A stretch of 64,000 nt of DNA from Lelliottia wanjuensis (GTDB taxonomy: Bacteria; Pseudomonadota; Gammaproteobacteria; Enterobacterales; Enterobacteriaceae): NCBI RefSeq assembly GCF_030238365.1, contig NZ_JASSOT010000001.1, positions 62,001-126,000 on the forward strand. The letters are read 5' to 3'. Shown one piece after another: positions 19,353 to 30,264 of the stretch (positions are counted from its first letter, which is position 1; the number at the start of each line of letters is the position of its first letter). A program made the position numbers and the translations under genes. The notes beneath the pieces were generated by a model, which saw only the letters and a list, made by a program, of their open reading frames with translations, made no database searches and was not told the origin of the DNA.

Positions 19353-20222
19353 ATGACAGTCATCAACCAAGCAACCTGCAAACTGTTCACCGATCCTGAA
19401 CGTTTCACCCAGCTCGCAGGCTATTACGAGGAAGAACGGCGTACGGTATGGATGATGCTGCGGGCTCAGCCGCGCCCCTGTTTCAACCATGCCTTAATCG
19501 AGGAAATCATGAACATGTCGTGGCTGGTCCGGCAATCGGGCTTTGCCGTGGACTTCTGGGTGACCGGCTCACTGGTCCCCGACATGTACAACACGGGAGG
19601 GGACTTGCGCTTCTTCGTCGAATGCATCCAGAACGGACGGCGCGAAGCCTTACGCGCTTACGCCCGGGCGTGCGTCGATTGCGTCCACGCGGCGTCACGC
19701 GGCTTTGATACCGGCGCCATTACACTGGCGATGGTGGAGGGCAGCGCACTCGGGGGCGGCTTTGAGGCGGCGCTGGCGCACCATTTTGTGCTGGCGCAAC
19801 GCGACGCGCGGCTCGGGTTTCCGGAAATCGCCTTTAATCTGTTTCCCGGCATGGGCGGATATTCGCTGGTCGCCCGTCGTGCAGGCATGAAGCTGGCTGA
19901 GGAGCTTATCTATCGCGGGGAATCCCACACGGCGGAGTGGCACGAGCAGTACGGACTGGTGGATGTGCTGTTTGAGCCGGGCCTGGGATATGTCGCCACA
20001 CGCACCTTCATCGACACCTTACAGCCGAAGCTGAACGGCGTGCGGGCGATGCTCCGCGCCCGTCAGCGGGTGTTGCAACTCCCGCGCAGCGAGCTGATGG
20101 ATATCACCGAGGACTGGGTGGATGCGGCATTCTGCCTGGAGCCAAAGGACATTGCCTATATGGAACGTCTGGTAATGCTGCAAAATCGTCACAACGCCGT
20201 CGGAATGCGTAAAGCCAGTTAA
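19353..20222 (+). CDS. rpfF: RpfF, crotonase-fold DSF-family signal synthase
   Basis: A 289-residue enoyl-CoA hydratase/crotonase-superfamily protein of the RpfF class. That class makes cis-2-unsaturated fatty acids (DSF/BDSF) from acyl-ACP by dehydration and thioester cleavage. The two catalytic glutamates are present 20 residues apart: Glu138 in GGGFEAAL and Glu158 in [16 protein letters not shown], the spacing seen in Xanthomonas RpfF. GAGGAA lies 7 bases before the ATG. The gene converges on pdeR/rpfR with a 4-base overlap of stops. E. coli K-12 lacks it at this place, while Cronobacter and related genera have it beside rpfR. Naming rests on motifs, length and neighbour. Confidence 0.9.
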   Translation: MTVINQATCKLFTDPERFTQLAGYYEEERRTVWMMLRAQPRPCFNHALIEEIMNMSWLVRQSGFAVDFWVTGSLVPDMYNTGGDLRFFVECIQNGRREALRAYARACVDCVHAASRGFDTGAITLAMVEGSALGGGFEAALAHHFVLAQRDARLGFPEIAFNLFPGMGGYSLVARRAGMKLAEELIYRGESHTAEWHEQYGLVDVLFEPGLGYVATRTFIDTLQPKLNGVRAMLRARQRVLQLPRSELMDITEDWVDAAFCLEPKDIAYMERLVMLQNRHNAVGMRKAS

Positions 20223-22210
20223 CGCATTTTCTTTGCCTGGTAACGCTTGAGCCAACGCTCGAATGCGGCAGCGGGCATTGGCTTCGCGAATAAAAAACCT
20301 TGCCGTTCGTTGACGCCATTCTTGGTGAGAAAGGCGTCTTCTTTCGCGCTCTCCACCCCTTCGGCGATCACCTGTAAATTCAGCGCCTGAGCCACGGCCA
20401 CGATGGCGCGCACCAGCGACTGGGAAATCGACTGCTTATGAATGTCGCGCACGAACACCTGATCGAGTTTGATGGCATCAATCGGGAAACGCGCCAGCTG
20501 CGAGAGGGACGAATACCCGGTACCGAAGTCATCGAGATGGATCTGCGCCCCTAACTGGCTGAACTGCTGAATCACCGACAGAGCCAGCTCCTCGTTCTCA
20601 ATCAGGCAGCTTTCCGTCAGCTCCACATCAATCGGGCAGTATTCAAAATTGAGATCCTTCAGCGCCTGTTTGAGATCGCTGAAAATGGTCTGGTCGGCGA
20701 GCTGACGGGCAGAGACGTTCACCGCCACCCGAAGATTGATACCTTTATCGCGCCACTTCGCCACCTGACGCACCACGTCGAGCATGACCCAGCGTCCGAG
20801 CGGGACAATCAGGCCCGACTCTTCGGCGTAGGAGATAAACTCCAGCGGCGGGATCAGACCGCGCTCCGGCGACTGCCAGCGCACCAGCGCCTCGAGGCTA
20901 CGCACTTCACCGCGCCAGGTCATTTTCGGCTGATAGTGGATCAACAGCTGGTCGTTATCCAGCGCCTTGCGCAGGTTGGTGTCCAGCCACAGATATTCGA
21001 ACACGCGCTGGTTCATTTCTGGCGAGAAGACGCAGAACTTGCCGCGTCCGCTCTCTTTGGCCGTGTACATCGCCGTATCGGCGTTACGAATAATACTTTC
21101 CCGATCGGTGCCGTGCTGCGGCGCGAGGGAAATCCCCAGCGAACAGCCGGTATAGATTTCGATAAGACCGATGCGGAAGGGCTGGCGCAGGCGCGTCAGG
21201 ATGCGCGAGGCCATCGCCTCAAGGGTGCTTTGCGAGGTGTTGGTCGCGAGTACGATAAATTCATCGCCGCCGAGACGCGCCAGCACCTGGCCCTCTTCAA
21301 GGCAGCTTAAAATCGCCAGCGCCACCGCCTGCAACAGCTGATCGCCAAACATATGCCCGTAGGCATCGTTCACTTTTTTAAAGTTATCGAGATCGAGATA
21401 CACCACGCCGACCTGAGCATCGTCACGCGTATCTATGGCGTCGCTGATCAGCTCATGGATGGCGTTACGGTTGGGAAGGCCGGTGATGGTGTCCGTGTTG
21501 GCCAGCACGCGCAGGCGCTCCTGGGCACGGCGCTCCTCGGTGATATCGGTCCCAGAACAGATAAGAAAAATTTCATTTTTCCCGCTGCCGCTGTGGACGA
21601 ATTTGTTTCTGAACAGAAACAATCGTTGTCCCTTCCGCGTCTTAATCCAGCGTTCTACTTCGTAAGAACTGCCGTTACGGAAGAAGCCGGAAATATTACG
21701 CTTCGACGCAGCGGCCTCGCTGCGGCTCATAAAGAGTTTAAAGACGTTTTGCCCGATGACTTCCTGCTCTTTCATGCCGGTATACTCTTCGCTCAGGCGG
21801 TTAAAGCGCTGAATATTGCCCTGCTGATCGAGGATCACAATCACCGAGTTGGCTTCAGAAACGACCTGTTCGGCGAAGGATAAACCCTGCACCAGATCGC
21901 GCGCCACGGAAGGGGTGTCATTCCAGGCAGAGGCCGTACCGGCCCACTCCTTTTTGTTGATTTTGCGCCCCACGAGATGCACGGGAACGTCGGAGCCATA
22001 GAGGGAAAGCGTCATGGTAATGCTGGAAGTGATGACGGTGAGCTGGCGAATCTGTTCGGCCTGATCGTCGCTCAACGCAACGACCTGAGTCGTATCGGCG
22101 TTTTCGCTGGCGGCCAGATGCAGAGCATTGCTGTCCGCTGTCAGTCGCCACCAGGGACTGTGTGTGCCCATGTAACGAAACAGCAAATTATGCTCCAGTT
22201 CGTCAATCAT
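20219..22210 (-). CDS. pdeR: RpfR/PdeR (Gmr), PAS-GGDEF-EAL c-di-GMP phosphodiesterase and DSF receptor
   Basis: This 663-residue protein is full-length homologous to E. coli PdeR (YciR/Gmr) and Cronobacter RpfR. Its order is an N-terminal RpfF-interaction domain (about 1-95), PAS (about 112-225), GGDEF (intact GGDEF at 314-318) and EAL (EAL at 440-442, with [10 protein letters not shown] downstream). No RxxD inhibitory site precedes GGDEF. In RpfR proteins the PAS domain binds cis-2-unsaturated fatty acids and raises EAL activity, lowering cyclic-di-GMP. In E. coli the protein also serves as trigger in the curli/CsgD pathway. The ribosome site is GGGAGA. It is downstream of rnb on the same strand. 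Confidence 0.95.
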   Translation of the reverse strand: MIDELEHNLLFRYMGTHSPWWRLTADSNALHLAASENADTTQVVALSDDQAEQIRQLTVITSSITMTLSLYGSDVPVHLVGRKINKKEWAGTASAWNDTPSVARDLVQGLSFAEQVVSEANSVIVILDQQGNIQRFNRLSEEYTGMKEQEVIGQNVFKLFMSRSEAAASKRNISGFFRNGSSYEVERWIKTRKGQRLFLFRNKFVHSGSGKNEIFLICSGTDITEERRAQERLRVLANTDTITGLPNRNAIHELISDAIDTRDDAQVGVVYLDLDNFKKVNDAYGHMFGDQLLQAVALAILSCLEEGQVLARLGGDEFIVLATNTSQSTLEAMASRILTRLRQPFRIGLIEIYTGCSLGISLAPQHGTDRESIIRNADTAMYTAKESGRGKFCVFSPEMNQRVFEYLWLDTNLRKALDNDQLLIHYQPKMTWRGEVRSLEALVRWQSPERGLIPPLEFISYAEESGLIVPLGRWVMLDVVRQVAKWRDKGINLRVAVNVSARQLADQTIFSDLKQALKDLNFEYCPIDVELTESCLIENEELALSVIQQFSQLGAQIHLDDFGTGYSSLSQLARFPIDAIKLDQVFVRDIHKQSISQSLVRAIVAVAQALNLQVIAEGVESAKEDAFLTKNGVNERQGFLFAKPMPAAAFERWLKRYQAKKMR

Positions 22211-22530
22211 GCTTTCTCCCGGACCCGCTCAATGGCGCAAATTATGCATTTTCATTCGATTTTACCGATGCATCGCAGCGGCTTTATCGAAGTGAACTTA
22301 TTGTTTTTCCCTGAATTCTTATATTAAAACGAGAAGAGCCAAAAAGGATACATGTGGATAAAAATTCCCGTAACCAAAGATGACGGGCTTCTTTTACTGT
22401 AGATAATGGTGATGGTTTTTGTGGGGAGTCAGCGGAAAATATTAAGAAAAAGTGATGAATATGCGGTTTATCAGCGGAGGAAAAATGTCGGCGTTCCTCA
22501 AAAAGAAACCGCCGACATGTTTAAAGCTTA
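22211..22530. other. Intergenic region between pdeR and rnb
   Basis: These 320 bases are AT-rich and carry no convincing gene. They contain the pdeR promoter region (near 22240-22340) and, at the rnb end, the rnb terminator hairpin. A 69-codon plus-strand frame at 22406-22615 runs antisense into rnb and has no protein-like character. Confidence 0.5.
22481..22518 (-). terminator. rnb terminator
   Basis: On the minus strand a 9-bp stem, ATGTCGGCG with its complement 16 bases away (22485-22493 with 22510-22518), is followed by a T-run. It starts 12 bases after the rnb stop. Confidence 0.8.
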
Positions 22531-24465
22531 TCAGGCGACAGGGCGCGCGATAATACTGCGGGTTTCCATGCGAACTTCGGCGATGTTCACATCAATCACA
22601 TCCGTGACTTTATAAACCGTTTCACCTTTGATCTGCACGGCACCATTTTCCTGGCTGCAGGTCAGCTCATCGCGAACCGCATGCAGGAACGGCGCAGGAA
22701 TAAAGGCAACCGCGCCATTGTCCACCAGACGTACGCGCATCCCGCCGCGGCTCACGTCAATGATCTCGGCGGCGAAACGGGTCTCCGTTCCGGCTTTGTC
22801 ATTCAGGAAACGGGCATACAGCCAGTCGCCAACATCGCGTTCCGCCATACGGTTCAGGCGACGACGCTCCGCCATCTGCACGGTGGTCTCTTCCTGCGGA
22901 CGAGCGATGGTTTCACCTTTGATGATCGCTTTCAGCAGACGATGGTTCACCATGTCGCCGTACTTACGAATCGGTGAGGTCCAGGTCGCATAGGCCTCAA
23001 GACCCAGACCAAAGTGCGGGCCCGGTTCGGTGCTGATTTCAGCGAAGGACTGGAAGCGACGAATACGGCTGTCGAGGAAACCAGACGGCTGTGCGTCCAG
23101 CTCACGGCGCAGTTTGCAGAAGCCGTTCAGCGTCAGCACTTCCTGCGGATCCACGTGGACGTCATGCGTTTTCAGCAGGGCGGCCAGCGCTTCGGTGTTC
23201 GCCGGATCAAAACCCGTGTGGACGTTGTAAATGCCGAAGCCGAGTTTGTCGCGCAGCACGCGGGCGGCGCAAATGTTAGCGGCAATCATCGACTCTTCAA
23301 CGATGCGGTTGGCGATGCGGCGCGGTTCGGCAACGATATCCAGCACTTCGCCTTTTTCACCGAGCACAAAGCGGTAGTCCGGACGATCTTTGAACACCAG
23401 CGCGTGGGTTTTACGCCATTCGCCGCGGCTCAGGCACAGGCGCTGCAGCAGAGTCATCTGCTGGGCAATCGCCTCGTTTTCCGGTTTCCAGCTGCCGGTG
23501 TTTTCCAGCCAGTCAGAGACATCGTCGTACGCCAGCTTCGCTTTCGACTCGATGGTGGCGGCGAAGAATTCGATATCGTCTTCGATGGTGCCATCAGCCG
23601 CAACGGTCATACGGCACGCCAGCACCGGGCGCACTTCGTTAGGACGCAGAGAGCAAAGGTCGTCGGAGAGTTCACGTGGCAGCATCGGGATGTTAAAGCC
23701 CGGCAGATAGTTGGTGAACGCGCGAATTTTCGCGGAATCGTCGAGCTTGCTGCCTTCGGCAATCCAGGCTGTCGGATCGGCAATCGCAACGGTCAGATGG
23801 AGTTTGTTGTCGCTGCCTTCTTCAACGTACAGCGCATCATCCATATCCTGGGTGCTGGCGCTGTCGATGGTCACGAAGTGCAGGGCGGTCAAATCGCGAC
23901 GCGCCAGACCTTCATCCATCATCTCTGTCGCGACACCGTTTGGTGCCTCTTTTTCCAGATTATGACGGGCGAGGGTGACCCACCACGGCACGAAATGGTC
24001 GTCGCCGTAGGTGATGAAATGAGTGAGTTCGGCGTAGAAACCGCGATCGCCTTTCAGCGGATGGCGACGCATTTGCGCAACCGCCCAGTCGCCTTCTTTG
24101 AAATCATGTTCAACGCCGCGTTCTGCGCGGCAAGGGATGGCCTCTTTCAGCAGAGGATGGTCCGGCACAATGGAAAGACGGTCGTCTTTACGATGCACTT
24201 TGCCCACAAAACGGGTCAGGAAAGGTTCGATCAATTCTTCTGGCTCGGCGGATTCACGATCTTTCTCGGTGTGAATCACTGCCGTAACACGATCGCCGTG
24301 CATCACTTTCTTCATCTGCGGAGGCGGAATGAAGTAGCTTTTCTGTGCATCGACTTCCAGGAAGCCAAAGCCCTTTTCCGTGGCTTTTACCACCCCTTCC
24401 GCACGTGGCGTCTGGGAATGCAATTGCTGTTTAAGCTGCGCTAGCAGCGGGTTGTCCTGAAGCAT
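22531..24465 (-). CDS. rnb: RNase II, 3'-5' exoribonuclease
   Basis: Processive single-strand 3'-to-5' exoribonuclease, 644 residues as in E. coli. N-terminal cold-shock domains, then the RNB catalytic domain with the Asp cluster in [13 protein letters not shown] and IADPTAWI, and a C-terminal S1 domain (about 560-640). E. coli Gmr (PdeR), encoded next door, was named for modulating RNase II stability, so the adjacency is functionally suggestive. A large antisense open frame across the gene is a codon-bias shadow. Confidence 0.98.
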   Translation of the reverse strand: MLQDNPLLAQLKQQLHSQTPRAEGVVKATEKGFGFLEVDAQKSYFIPPPQMKKVMHGDRVTAVIHTEKDRESAEPEELIEPFLTRFVGKVHRKDDRLSIVPDHPLLKEAIPCRAERGVEHDFKEGDWAVAQMRRHPLKGDRGFYAELTHFITYGDDHFVPWWVTLARHNLEKEAPNGVATEMMDEGLARRDLTALHFVTIDSASTQDMDDALYVEEGSDNKLHLTVAIADPTAWIAEGSKLDDSAKIRAFTNYLPGFNIPMLPRELSDDLCSLRPNEVRPVLACRMTVAADGTIEDDIEFFAATIESKAKLAYDDVSDWLENTGSWKPENEAIAQQMTLLQRLCLSRGEWRKTHALVFKDRPDYRFVLGEKGEVLDIVAEPRRIANRIVEESMIAANICAARVLRDKLGFGIYNVHTGFDPANTEALAALLKTHDVHVDPQEVLTLNGFCKLRRELDAQPSGFLDSRIRRFQSFAEISTEPGPHFGLGLEAYATWTSPIRKYGDMVNHRLLKAIIKGETIARPQEETTVQMAERRRLNRMAERDVGDWLYARFLNDKAGTETRFAAEIIDVSRGGMRVRLVDNGAVAFIPAPFLHAVRDELTCSQENGAVQIKGETVYKVTDVIDVNIAEVRMETRSIIARPVA

Positions 24466-24552
24466 AGTGTTCTATTTTCGTGGCCATTGAGCGGCTGACA
24501 GTTTTACGCGAATCTCACTGTGACAGCAAGCCTATTTAGGGGTTGCGTCAGG

Positions 24553-25554
24553 TTATTCGCCCTTATTTAAGGCAATTTTAAGGCGACTGAGCCAGCCATA
24601 AAAAGCCTCCCAGGACAACAGGTTAATCGCTTCAACGGCAGGGATACCTTCATCGATAAGCGGGGTAAACTGCGCCGCGCTGAACCGGTCAGGAGAGCGG
24701 GCCAGCAGCTCGGTCGCCCCAGAGACAGACGCATATGTCGCATAGCGGAGATTCGCCTGCTGAATACCACTTGTCAGGATCTCGCCGGTCAGGTCGAGGA
24801 GGGTAGATTCGTGACACAGCACCGGCGTCAGGTCGCGCAGCAGAGGCTCGGTCTGCCAGCGCGAGAGGGACTCCAGCTGCGCAGCTGTGGCATAGCGCAG
24901 TTCAACGCCCGGGAAGATCGGCTCCCACTCGCTCATATTGATTTCATTGAGGGCCGCATGCGGCGGAATGTGGTGCCCCGGCAGCCAGCGAACGGGATGG
25001 CCGAGCAACGCCTGGAATGCGGCCACCACGCGCGCCTGGAAGCCGACAAAACCAATAATCTGATTCATCACAATCATGTCGAACGTCGTCAGGCCGACTT
25101 CATCCAGCTGCAGCTGCGCTTTGCGGTCGATAATATCCGGTGAACTGGCCAGCTGGCGGGCGTACTGGGTGATTTGGGCGAGGCGCTGATTACTTTCACG
25201 TGAGGAGTCGGGGCCGGGAAGCGGGGCGAGCAGGGCGGCGTAATGGTTACAGAGGCGCTGAACGCCGCACGCCTGCGCCACCGTGAGCGCGGTGCTTAGC
25301 CGGTCGTAGGCGCTAAGGGTATGCAGACGATTCACCGGGACTTGCAGCGGAAACAGCAGGTGACACAACGCCCGGGCCGGATTTAGCCAGCTTTCACACG
25401 GGGTAACAATCTCTACAGGCAGGGCTAAATCGAGCAAAAAACGATCCTCGACATGCGCGGCCTCGGGAACCAGCGGCAGAACATCATCCGGACAGTGATT
25501 TGTCTGGGTTTCGTGATACCAGTGGCCTTTGCCGGAAAAACGGCGTTGTTCCAT
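24553..25554 (-). CDS. yciW: YciW, CMD/peroxidase-related protein
   Basis: A 333-residue protein of the YciW family, related to carboxymuconolactone decarboxylase/AhpD-like peroxidase folds. In E. coli yciW is CysB-dependent and linked to L-cysteine metabolism, but the reaction is not established. The start MEQRRFSGKGHWYHETQ is shared with E. coli, and AAGGAA precedes the ATG. No signal or membrane segment is present. It lies between fabI and rnb on the same strand with its own 155-base upstream gap. Confidence 0.87.
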   Translation of the reverse strand: MEQRRFSGKGHWYHETQTNHCPDDVLPLVPEAAHVEDRFLLDLALPVEIVTPCESWLNPARALCHLLFPLQVPVNRLHTLSAYDRLSTALTVAQACGVQRLCNHYAALLAPLPGPDSSRESNQRLAQITQYARQLASSPDIIDRKAQLQLDEVGLTTFDMIVMNQIIGFVGFQARVVAAFQALLGHPVRWLPGHHIPPHAALNEINMSEWEPIFPGVELRYATAAQLESLSRWQTEPLLRDLTPVLCHESTLLDLTGEILTSGIQQANLRYATYASVSGATELLARSPDRFSAAQFTPLIDEGIPAVEAINLLSWEAFYGWLSRLKIALNKGE

Positions 25555-25675
25555 GTGCGTTCCTTGATCTCAAATGGCGATCAATATCCTGGCGCATGGC
25601 TATCAGTGCGAAAAATATTGTTAGGTGATAACAAATAGCGGAACGGAATAACGGAAGGATTTGGCGGGGGGAGAA

Positions 25676-25701
25676 ACTCTCTTCCCGCGAGGGAAGAGAG
25701 T
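25676..25701 (-). terminator. fabI terminator
   Basis: A perfect 11-bp stem (ACTCTCTTCCC with GGGAAGAGAGT, GCGA loop) begins 8 bases after the fabI stop on the minus strand, followed by TTTCTCC. It is likely the fabI terminator. Confidence 0.8.
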
Positions 25702-25709
25702 CAAACAGC

Positions 25710-26498
25710 TTATTTGATTTCCAGCTCGTTCATTGCCGCGATGTTGAAACCGCCGTCAACGTGAACCACTTCGCCGGAGATGCCAGCAGAGAGGTCAGAG
25801 CACAGGAATGCTGCAGAGTTACCCACGTCTTCGATGGTCACGGTGCGACGAATCGGGGTAACGGCTTCGCAATGCGCCAGCATTTTACGGAAGTCTTTGA
25901 TACCGGAAGCGGCCAGCGTACGGATTGGGCCAGCAGAGATACCGTTAACACGCACGCCTTCAGGACCCATCGCGTTCGCCATGTAGCGCACGTTAGCTTC
26001 CAGAGAAGCTTTCGCCAGACCCATCACGTTGTAGTTAGGGATCGCACGCTCAGCGCCCAGGTAAGACAGGGTCAGCAACGCAGAGCCCGGGTTCAGCATG
26101 GTGCGGCAGGATTTAGCCATCGCCACGAAGCTGTAAGAGCTGATGTCGTGAGCGATTTTGAAGCCTTCACGGGTTACCGCGTTCACGTAGTCGCCGTCCA
26201 ACTGATCGCCCGGTGCGAAACCGATGGAGTGCACGAAGCCGTCGAATTTCGGCCAAACTTTTGCCAGTTCAGCGAACATGCCGTCAATGCTTTCGTCCTG
26301 AGCAACGTCACATTCCAGAATGATGCTGGAACCCAGCTGCGCGGCGAACTCTTCAACACGGCCTTTCAGCTTGTCGTTCTGGTAGGTGAACGCCAGCTCA
26401 GCGCCTTCGCGGTGCATAGCCTGTGCGATGCCGTAGGCGATGGACAGTTTGCTGGCGACGCCAGTCACCAGAATGCGCTTACCGGAAAGAAAACCCAT
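25710..26498 (-). CDS. fabI: FabI, enoyl-ACP reductase (NADH)
   Basis: Final reduction of each fatty-acid elongation cycle, and the triclosan target. The 262 residues match E. coli. The SDR-type catalytic pair Tyr156 and Lys163 (YNVMGLAKA) and Gly93 (SIGFAPGD), a known triclosan-resistance position, are the wild-type residues. It is monocistronic with its own terminator. Fatty-acid flux through FabI is relevant to rpfF in the same window, since RpfF draws on acyl-ACP. Confidence 0.98.
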   Translation of the reverse strand: MGFLSGKRILVTGVASKLSIAYGIAQAMHREGAELAFTYQNDKLKGRVEEFAAQLGSSIILECDVAQDESIDGMFAELAKVWPKFDGFVHSIGFAPGDQLDGDYVNAVTREGFKIAHDISSYSFVAMAKSCRTMLNPGSALLTLSYLGAERAIPNYNVMGLAKASLEANVRYMANAMGPEGVRVNGISAGPIRTLAASGIKDFRKMLAHCEAVTPIRRTVTIEDVGNSAAFLCSDLSAGISGEVVHVDGGFNIAAMNELEIK

Positions 26499-26622
26499 AG
26501 CTTAGATCCTTATATTCATTGTTATGGCGAACGCCCTCTCATTGTGGCGATCGTCGTTAAAACGCGGCGATAATATCACGTGTCGCGTTCAGAGTTAATC
26601 CGACCACTTTATAGTAAAGCTG

Positions 26623-27429
26623 TCATTTATCCTTTCGCCACGCATCTGCCGTCAGCGCCTCACCAAAATGCCCGGCAATTAGCCGTTTGGTCAGGTCGTG
26701 CAGCGGGGAGGCCAGCACGTCGGCGGTGCTTCCACGCTCGACCACTTCCCCCTGATGCATCACCAGCACCTGATCGCTGATGTGTTTCATCATCCCGAGA
26801 TGCTGGGTCACGTAGATATACGAAATGCCCTGTTTCTCCTGCAGCTCCAGCATCAGGTTGATCAGCTGGGAGCGCATCGACATATCCAGCGACGCCAGCG
26901 CTTCGTCGGCGATAATCACCTTCGGGCGCAGGATCAGTGCGCGCGCCAGCCCCAGACGCTGCTTCTGGCCGGGGGCGAGCATGTGCGGATAATAGCTGAC
27001 GTGATCGGGCAGCAGGCCGACCAGGCGCAGCGTTTCGATCACGCGTTTACGCCGCTCTTCCGGCTCCAGATCTGTATTCAGGCGCAGCGGGAAATCCAGA
27101 ATCTGCGAGATGCGCTGACGCGGGTTAAGCGACGTTGACGGGTCCTGGAAAATCATACGAATGCGCTGGCTGCGGAACGAATAGTCACCAAATGACAGAA
27201 AATGGTCGTCAATCAGCACATCGCCCGCCGTCGGCTCGACCATCCCCGCCAGCATCTTCGCCAGCGTGGATTTCCCCGAACCGTTCTCGCCGATAATCGC
27301 CAGCGTCTGTTTCTCGCGCAGGGTAAAGCTGAGAGGCTTCACCGCTTCGACGGTCTGGCGATGAAACAGCCCCGTGCGATAGCGGAAGGTCTTACTCAGG
27401 TTGCGAACTTCCAGCAACGTTTCGACCAT
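26623..27429 (-). CDS. sapF: SapF, ABC transporter ATPase
   Basis: ATPase subunit of the Sap system (antimicrobial-peptide resistance in Salmonella; putrescine export and Trk-linked functions are described in E. coli). The 268 residues have Walker A GENGSGKST, the degenerate signature APGQKQRLGLAR in place of LSGGQ, and Walker B VIIADEAL. It directly abuts the sapD stop and is the last gene of sapABCDF. No strong terminator is visible after it. Confidence 0.96.
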   Translation of the reverse strand: MVETLLEVRNLSKTFRYRTGLFHRQTVEAVKPLSFTLREKQTLAIIGENGSGKSTLAKMLAGMVEPTAGDVLIDDHFLSFGDYSFRSQRIRMIFQDPSTSLNPRQRISQILDFPLRLNTDLEPEERRKRVIETLRLVGLLPDHVSYYPHMLAPGQKQRLGLARALILRPKVIIADEALASLDMSMRSQLINLMLELQEKQGISYIYVTQHLGMMKHISDQVLVMHQGEVVERGSTADVLASPLHDLTKRLIAGHFGEALTADAWRKDK

Positions 27430-28422
27430 TTACTCTCTCTCCATGTTCAGCGGGAAATGACAGGCGTACAGATGATTTTTCGCGCCGGTCAGACGTGGCG
27501 TTTCAATGCATTCGCGCTGGGCGTAAGGGCAACGTGGCCCCAGTCGACAGCCAATCGGCAGCGACTCCAGCAGAGGAATCGCTCCCGGCAGGGTATTCAG
27601 GCGGCTTTTATGCGGCATCGCGCTGCCAAAATCGGGGATCGCGCGGATCAGCGCCTGGGTATAGGGATGATGCGGCGTGTTCACCAGCTCTTCGCTGATG
27701 GCTGTCTCTACCGTCTGGCCGCAGTACATCACGTCGATCTTATCTGCCCATTTGCTCAGCATCTGCAGGTCATGACTGATCAGCAAAATGGTGGTGTTGT
27801 TGTTCTGATTGAGGCGCGACAGCAGGCGGAAAATCTGCGCCTGCGTGGTCGGCTCCATGGCGTTAGTCGGCTCATCGGCGATCAGCAGGCGCGGCTGATT
27901 AGCCAGCGCGATGGCGATCATCACCTTCTGGCACTCGCCGTCCGTCAGCTCGTACGGGAAGCTGCGCATCGCATCTTTGTGATCTTTAATGCCGACGCGG
28001 TGCAGCAGCTCAATCGCGCGGCGTTTACGCCAGCCGACGCGCTGCCACCAGCGGCCTTTGTAGGTCCAGCCGGGGATGTTCTGCATCAGCTGTTTCCCGA
28101 CGCGTTCCGACGGGTCGAGACACGACTGCGGCTCCTGGAAGATCATCGACACGTTGTGACCCACCAGCTTGCGGCGCTCGCGCGGCGACAGGCGCAGCAG
28201 GTCAATATCGTCGAAACGCATACGGTCGGCGGTGACGCGCCAGTTATCTTTGGCGACGCCGCAGATCGCCTTGGCGATCAGACTTTTACCGGAGCCGGAT
28301 TCACCCACCAGCCCGCGGATTTCACCTTCGGCCAGCGTAATACTGATGCGATCGACCGCTTTCACCCAGCCTTCGCCGGTCTTAAATTCGATGGTCAGAT
28401 TGCGGATATCAAGTAACGGCAT
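27430..28422 (-). CDS. sapD: SapD, ABC transporter ATPase
   Basis: Second ATPase of the Sap transporter, 330 residues, of the Opp/DppD class with a C-terminal oligopeptide-transporter extension (CPYAQREC cysteines). Walker A is GESGSGKS near residue 40. The signature region is LTDGECQKV, a family-typical deviation. In E. coli SapD confers ATP dependence on the Trk potassium system. The start overlaps the sapC stop by 1 base. Confidence 0.96.
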   Translation of the reverse strand: MPLLDIRNLTIEFKTGEGWVKAVDRISITLAEGEIRGLVGESGSGKSLIAKAICGVAKDNWRVTADRMRFDDIDLLRLSPRERRKLVGHNVSMIFQEPQSCLDPSERVGKQLMQNIPGWTYKGRWWQRVGWRKRRAIELLHRVGIKDHKDAMRSFPYELTDGECQKVMIAIALANQPRLLIADEPTNAMEPTTQAQIFRLLSRLNQNNNTTILLISHDLQMLSKWADKIDVMYCGQTVETAISEELVNTPHHPYTQALIRAIPDFGSAMPHKSRLNTLPGAIPLLESLPIGCRLGPRCPYAQRECIETPRLTGAKNHLYACHFPLNMERE

Positions 28423-29312
28423 TATTGCACCCCCGCGTTAATGGCGCGGCGAATCCCGTCGCCCAGCAGGTTGATCAGCAGCACGCTCACCATGATCGCA
28501 GCACCGGGCAGCATCACCGTCCACGGCGCAACGTAGATTAGCTCCAGCGCATCGCCGAGCATCGCACCCCATTCAGGCGAAGGCAGCTGCGCGCCGAGAT
28601 CGAGGAAACCGAGCGCGGCAATATCGAGAATGGCCATCGACAGGGCGCGGGTGATTTCCGTCACCAGCCCCGAGGCGATGTTTGGCATCACCGCGAACCA
28701 CAAAATATTCAGCGTAGTCGCGCCGTCTAAACGGGCCGCCACCACGTACTCTTTTTCCAGCTCGTCATGCACCATGCTGTAGACCGAACGCACCATGCGC
28801 GGGAGCAGCGCCAGCCAGACGGCAAACATCGCATGGGACAGGTGCGGCCCGGCGAACGCGACGACGATAATCGCCAGCAGCAGGGACGGAATCGACAGCA
28901 ATGTATCGAGAATATGGTTCAGCACCGCCGAGCGCAGGCCGTGGGTGGCACCCGCGAACACGCCCAGCAGCAGGCCAAAGAAGGTCGCGGCAAAAGTCAC
29001 CACGAACGCGCCGCCGACGGTCGGTGCCGCGCCGCTCAACAGACGGCTCAGGACATCGCGGCCTAAATCATCGGTACCGAGGAAGAACGAAACCTCGCCA
29101 TAACGCGACCACGACGGGGGCAGCAGCTGATAGCCGAGGAACTGCTGATCGAGCCCATAAGGAGCAAACCAGCCGCCAAAAATACACAGCAGCGCCAGGC
29201 CAGCGCAGCCGTACAAACCGATCATCGCCGCGGTGTCGCCGTAGAATTTGCGCCACACGGTACGAACTACGCCGGGCGTGCGCTTTTCCCTGTATACGCT
29301 ATCGTAAGGCAT
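28422..29312 (-). CDS. sapC: SapC, ABC transporter permease
   Basis: Inner-membrane permease of 296 residues, DppC/OppC class. It has an N-terminal membrane helix, then the BPD_transp_1 core with five helices and the EAA-type loop ([16 protein letters not shown]). It overlaps sapB by 14 bases and sapD by 1, showing tight operon coupling. Confidence 0.96.
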   Translation of the reverse strand: MPYDSVYREKRTPGVVRTVWRKFYGDTAAMIGLYGCAGLALLCIFGGWFAPYGLDQQFLGYQLLPPSWSRYGEVSFFLGTDDLGRDVLSRLLSGAAPTVGGAFVVTFAATFFGLLLGVFAGATHGLRSAVLNHILDTLLSIPSLLLAIIVVAFAGPHLSHAMFAVWLALLPRMVRSVYSMVHDELEKEYVVAARLDGATTLNILWFAVMPNIASGLVTEITRALSMAILDIAALGFLDLGAQLPSPEWGAMLGDALELIYVAPWTVMLPGAAIMVSVLLINLLGDGIRRAINAGVQ

Positions 29313-30264
29313 ACGATTCCTTATGTTTCAGCGGGTTGGCCATCGCACCCAAAATGTCAGAAATCACGTTCACGATAATCACCAGCGAGCCGATCACCAT
29401 CACACCGGCGGAGATCGCCGCGTAGTCCTGCTGACGAATGGCGTTGATCATCCAGCGTCCGAGACCCGGCCAGCTGAACACCATCTCGGTGATCATCGCC
29501 AGGGTCAGCATGGTGGAGAATTGCAGCCCGAGGCGCGGGATCACCGGCGGAAGGGCGTTGTGCAGCACGTGACGACGCAAAATCGTCAGGCGCGACAGGC
29601 CGCGCGTGGCGGCGGCCTTCACATAGTTCTGGTCAAATACGTCGATGGTGCTGGTGCGCATCAGGCGAATCACTTCCGTGGTCGGCGCAACGGCCAGCGT
29701 CAGAACCGGGAGCACCATGTGGCGCAGGGTGCTGATAATCATCTCGTGACGCCAGACGGAATCCGAAAGCCAGGCGTCGATAATCGCGAAACCCGTCACC
29801 GTTTTGACGGCGTACAGCAAATCAAAACGCCCGGAGACCGGCAGCCAGCCCAGCGTCAGGGAGAAGAACAGCGTCAGGAGCAGCGCCAGCCAGAACACAG
29901 GAATCGAAAAGCCGAGCAGGGCGAGGGCGCTGATCAGCTTATCCTGCCATTTGTTACGCGTGATCCCCGCCAGCATCCCCACCGGAATACCGACCATCAG
30001 GGCAAAACCAAAGGCCAGAATGCACAGCTCCATGGTCGCCGGGAACACCTCTTTCAGCTGTTGGGAAATCAACTGACCGTTAATGCTGGAGACACCAAAA
30101 TCCCAGTGCAGCACGCCGTTGAACCAGAACAGCCACGCGTCCCAGAAGGACGAACCCTGTAGCGGGGCGTGGGGCGTGAAATAGCTCAGGCTAAAGCCGA
30201 TAAAGGTCAGGAAAAACAGCGTGACGGCCAGCAGGAGCAGGCGCCGCAAGGTAAAAATAATCAT
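29299..30264 (-). CDS. sapB: SapB, ABC transporter permease
   Basis: Inner-membrane permease of 321 residues, DppB/OppB class, with six helices and the EAA-type loop [20 protein letters not shown]. It overlaps the sapA stop by 4 bases at its start and sapC by 14 at its end. Partner of SapC in the membrane channel. Confidence 0.96.
   Translation of the reverse strand: MIIFTLRRLLLLAVTLFFLTFIGFSLSYFTPHAPLQGSSFWDAWLFWFNGVLHWDFGVSSINGQLISQQLKEVFPATMELCILAFGFALMVGIPVGMLAGITRNKWQDKLISALALLGFSIPVFWLALLLTLFFSLTLGWLPVSGRFDLLYAVKTVTGFAIIDAWLSDSVWRHEMIISTLRHMVLPVLTLAVAPTTEVIRLMRTSTIDVFDQNYVKAAATRGLSRLTILRRHVLHNALPPVIPRLGLQFSTMLTLAMITEMVFSWPGLGRWMINAIRQQDYAAISAGVMVIGSLVIIVNVISDILGAMANPLKHKESYALR

Noticed and set aside
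22406..22615. A 69-codon frame between pdeR and rnb
   Set aside because: It crosses the rnb terminator hairpin and runs antisense into rnb; composition is not protein-like.
23014..24444. A 476-codon open frame on the plus strand
   Set aside because: It lies entirely antisense to rnb, whose motifs are intact. Long antisense frames are a codon-bias effect in GC-rich genes.
27202..28416. A 404-codon open frame on the plus strand
   Set aside because: It is antisense to sapD and part of sapF and has no recognisable motif.
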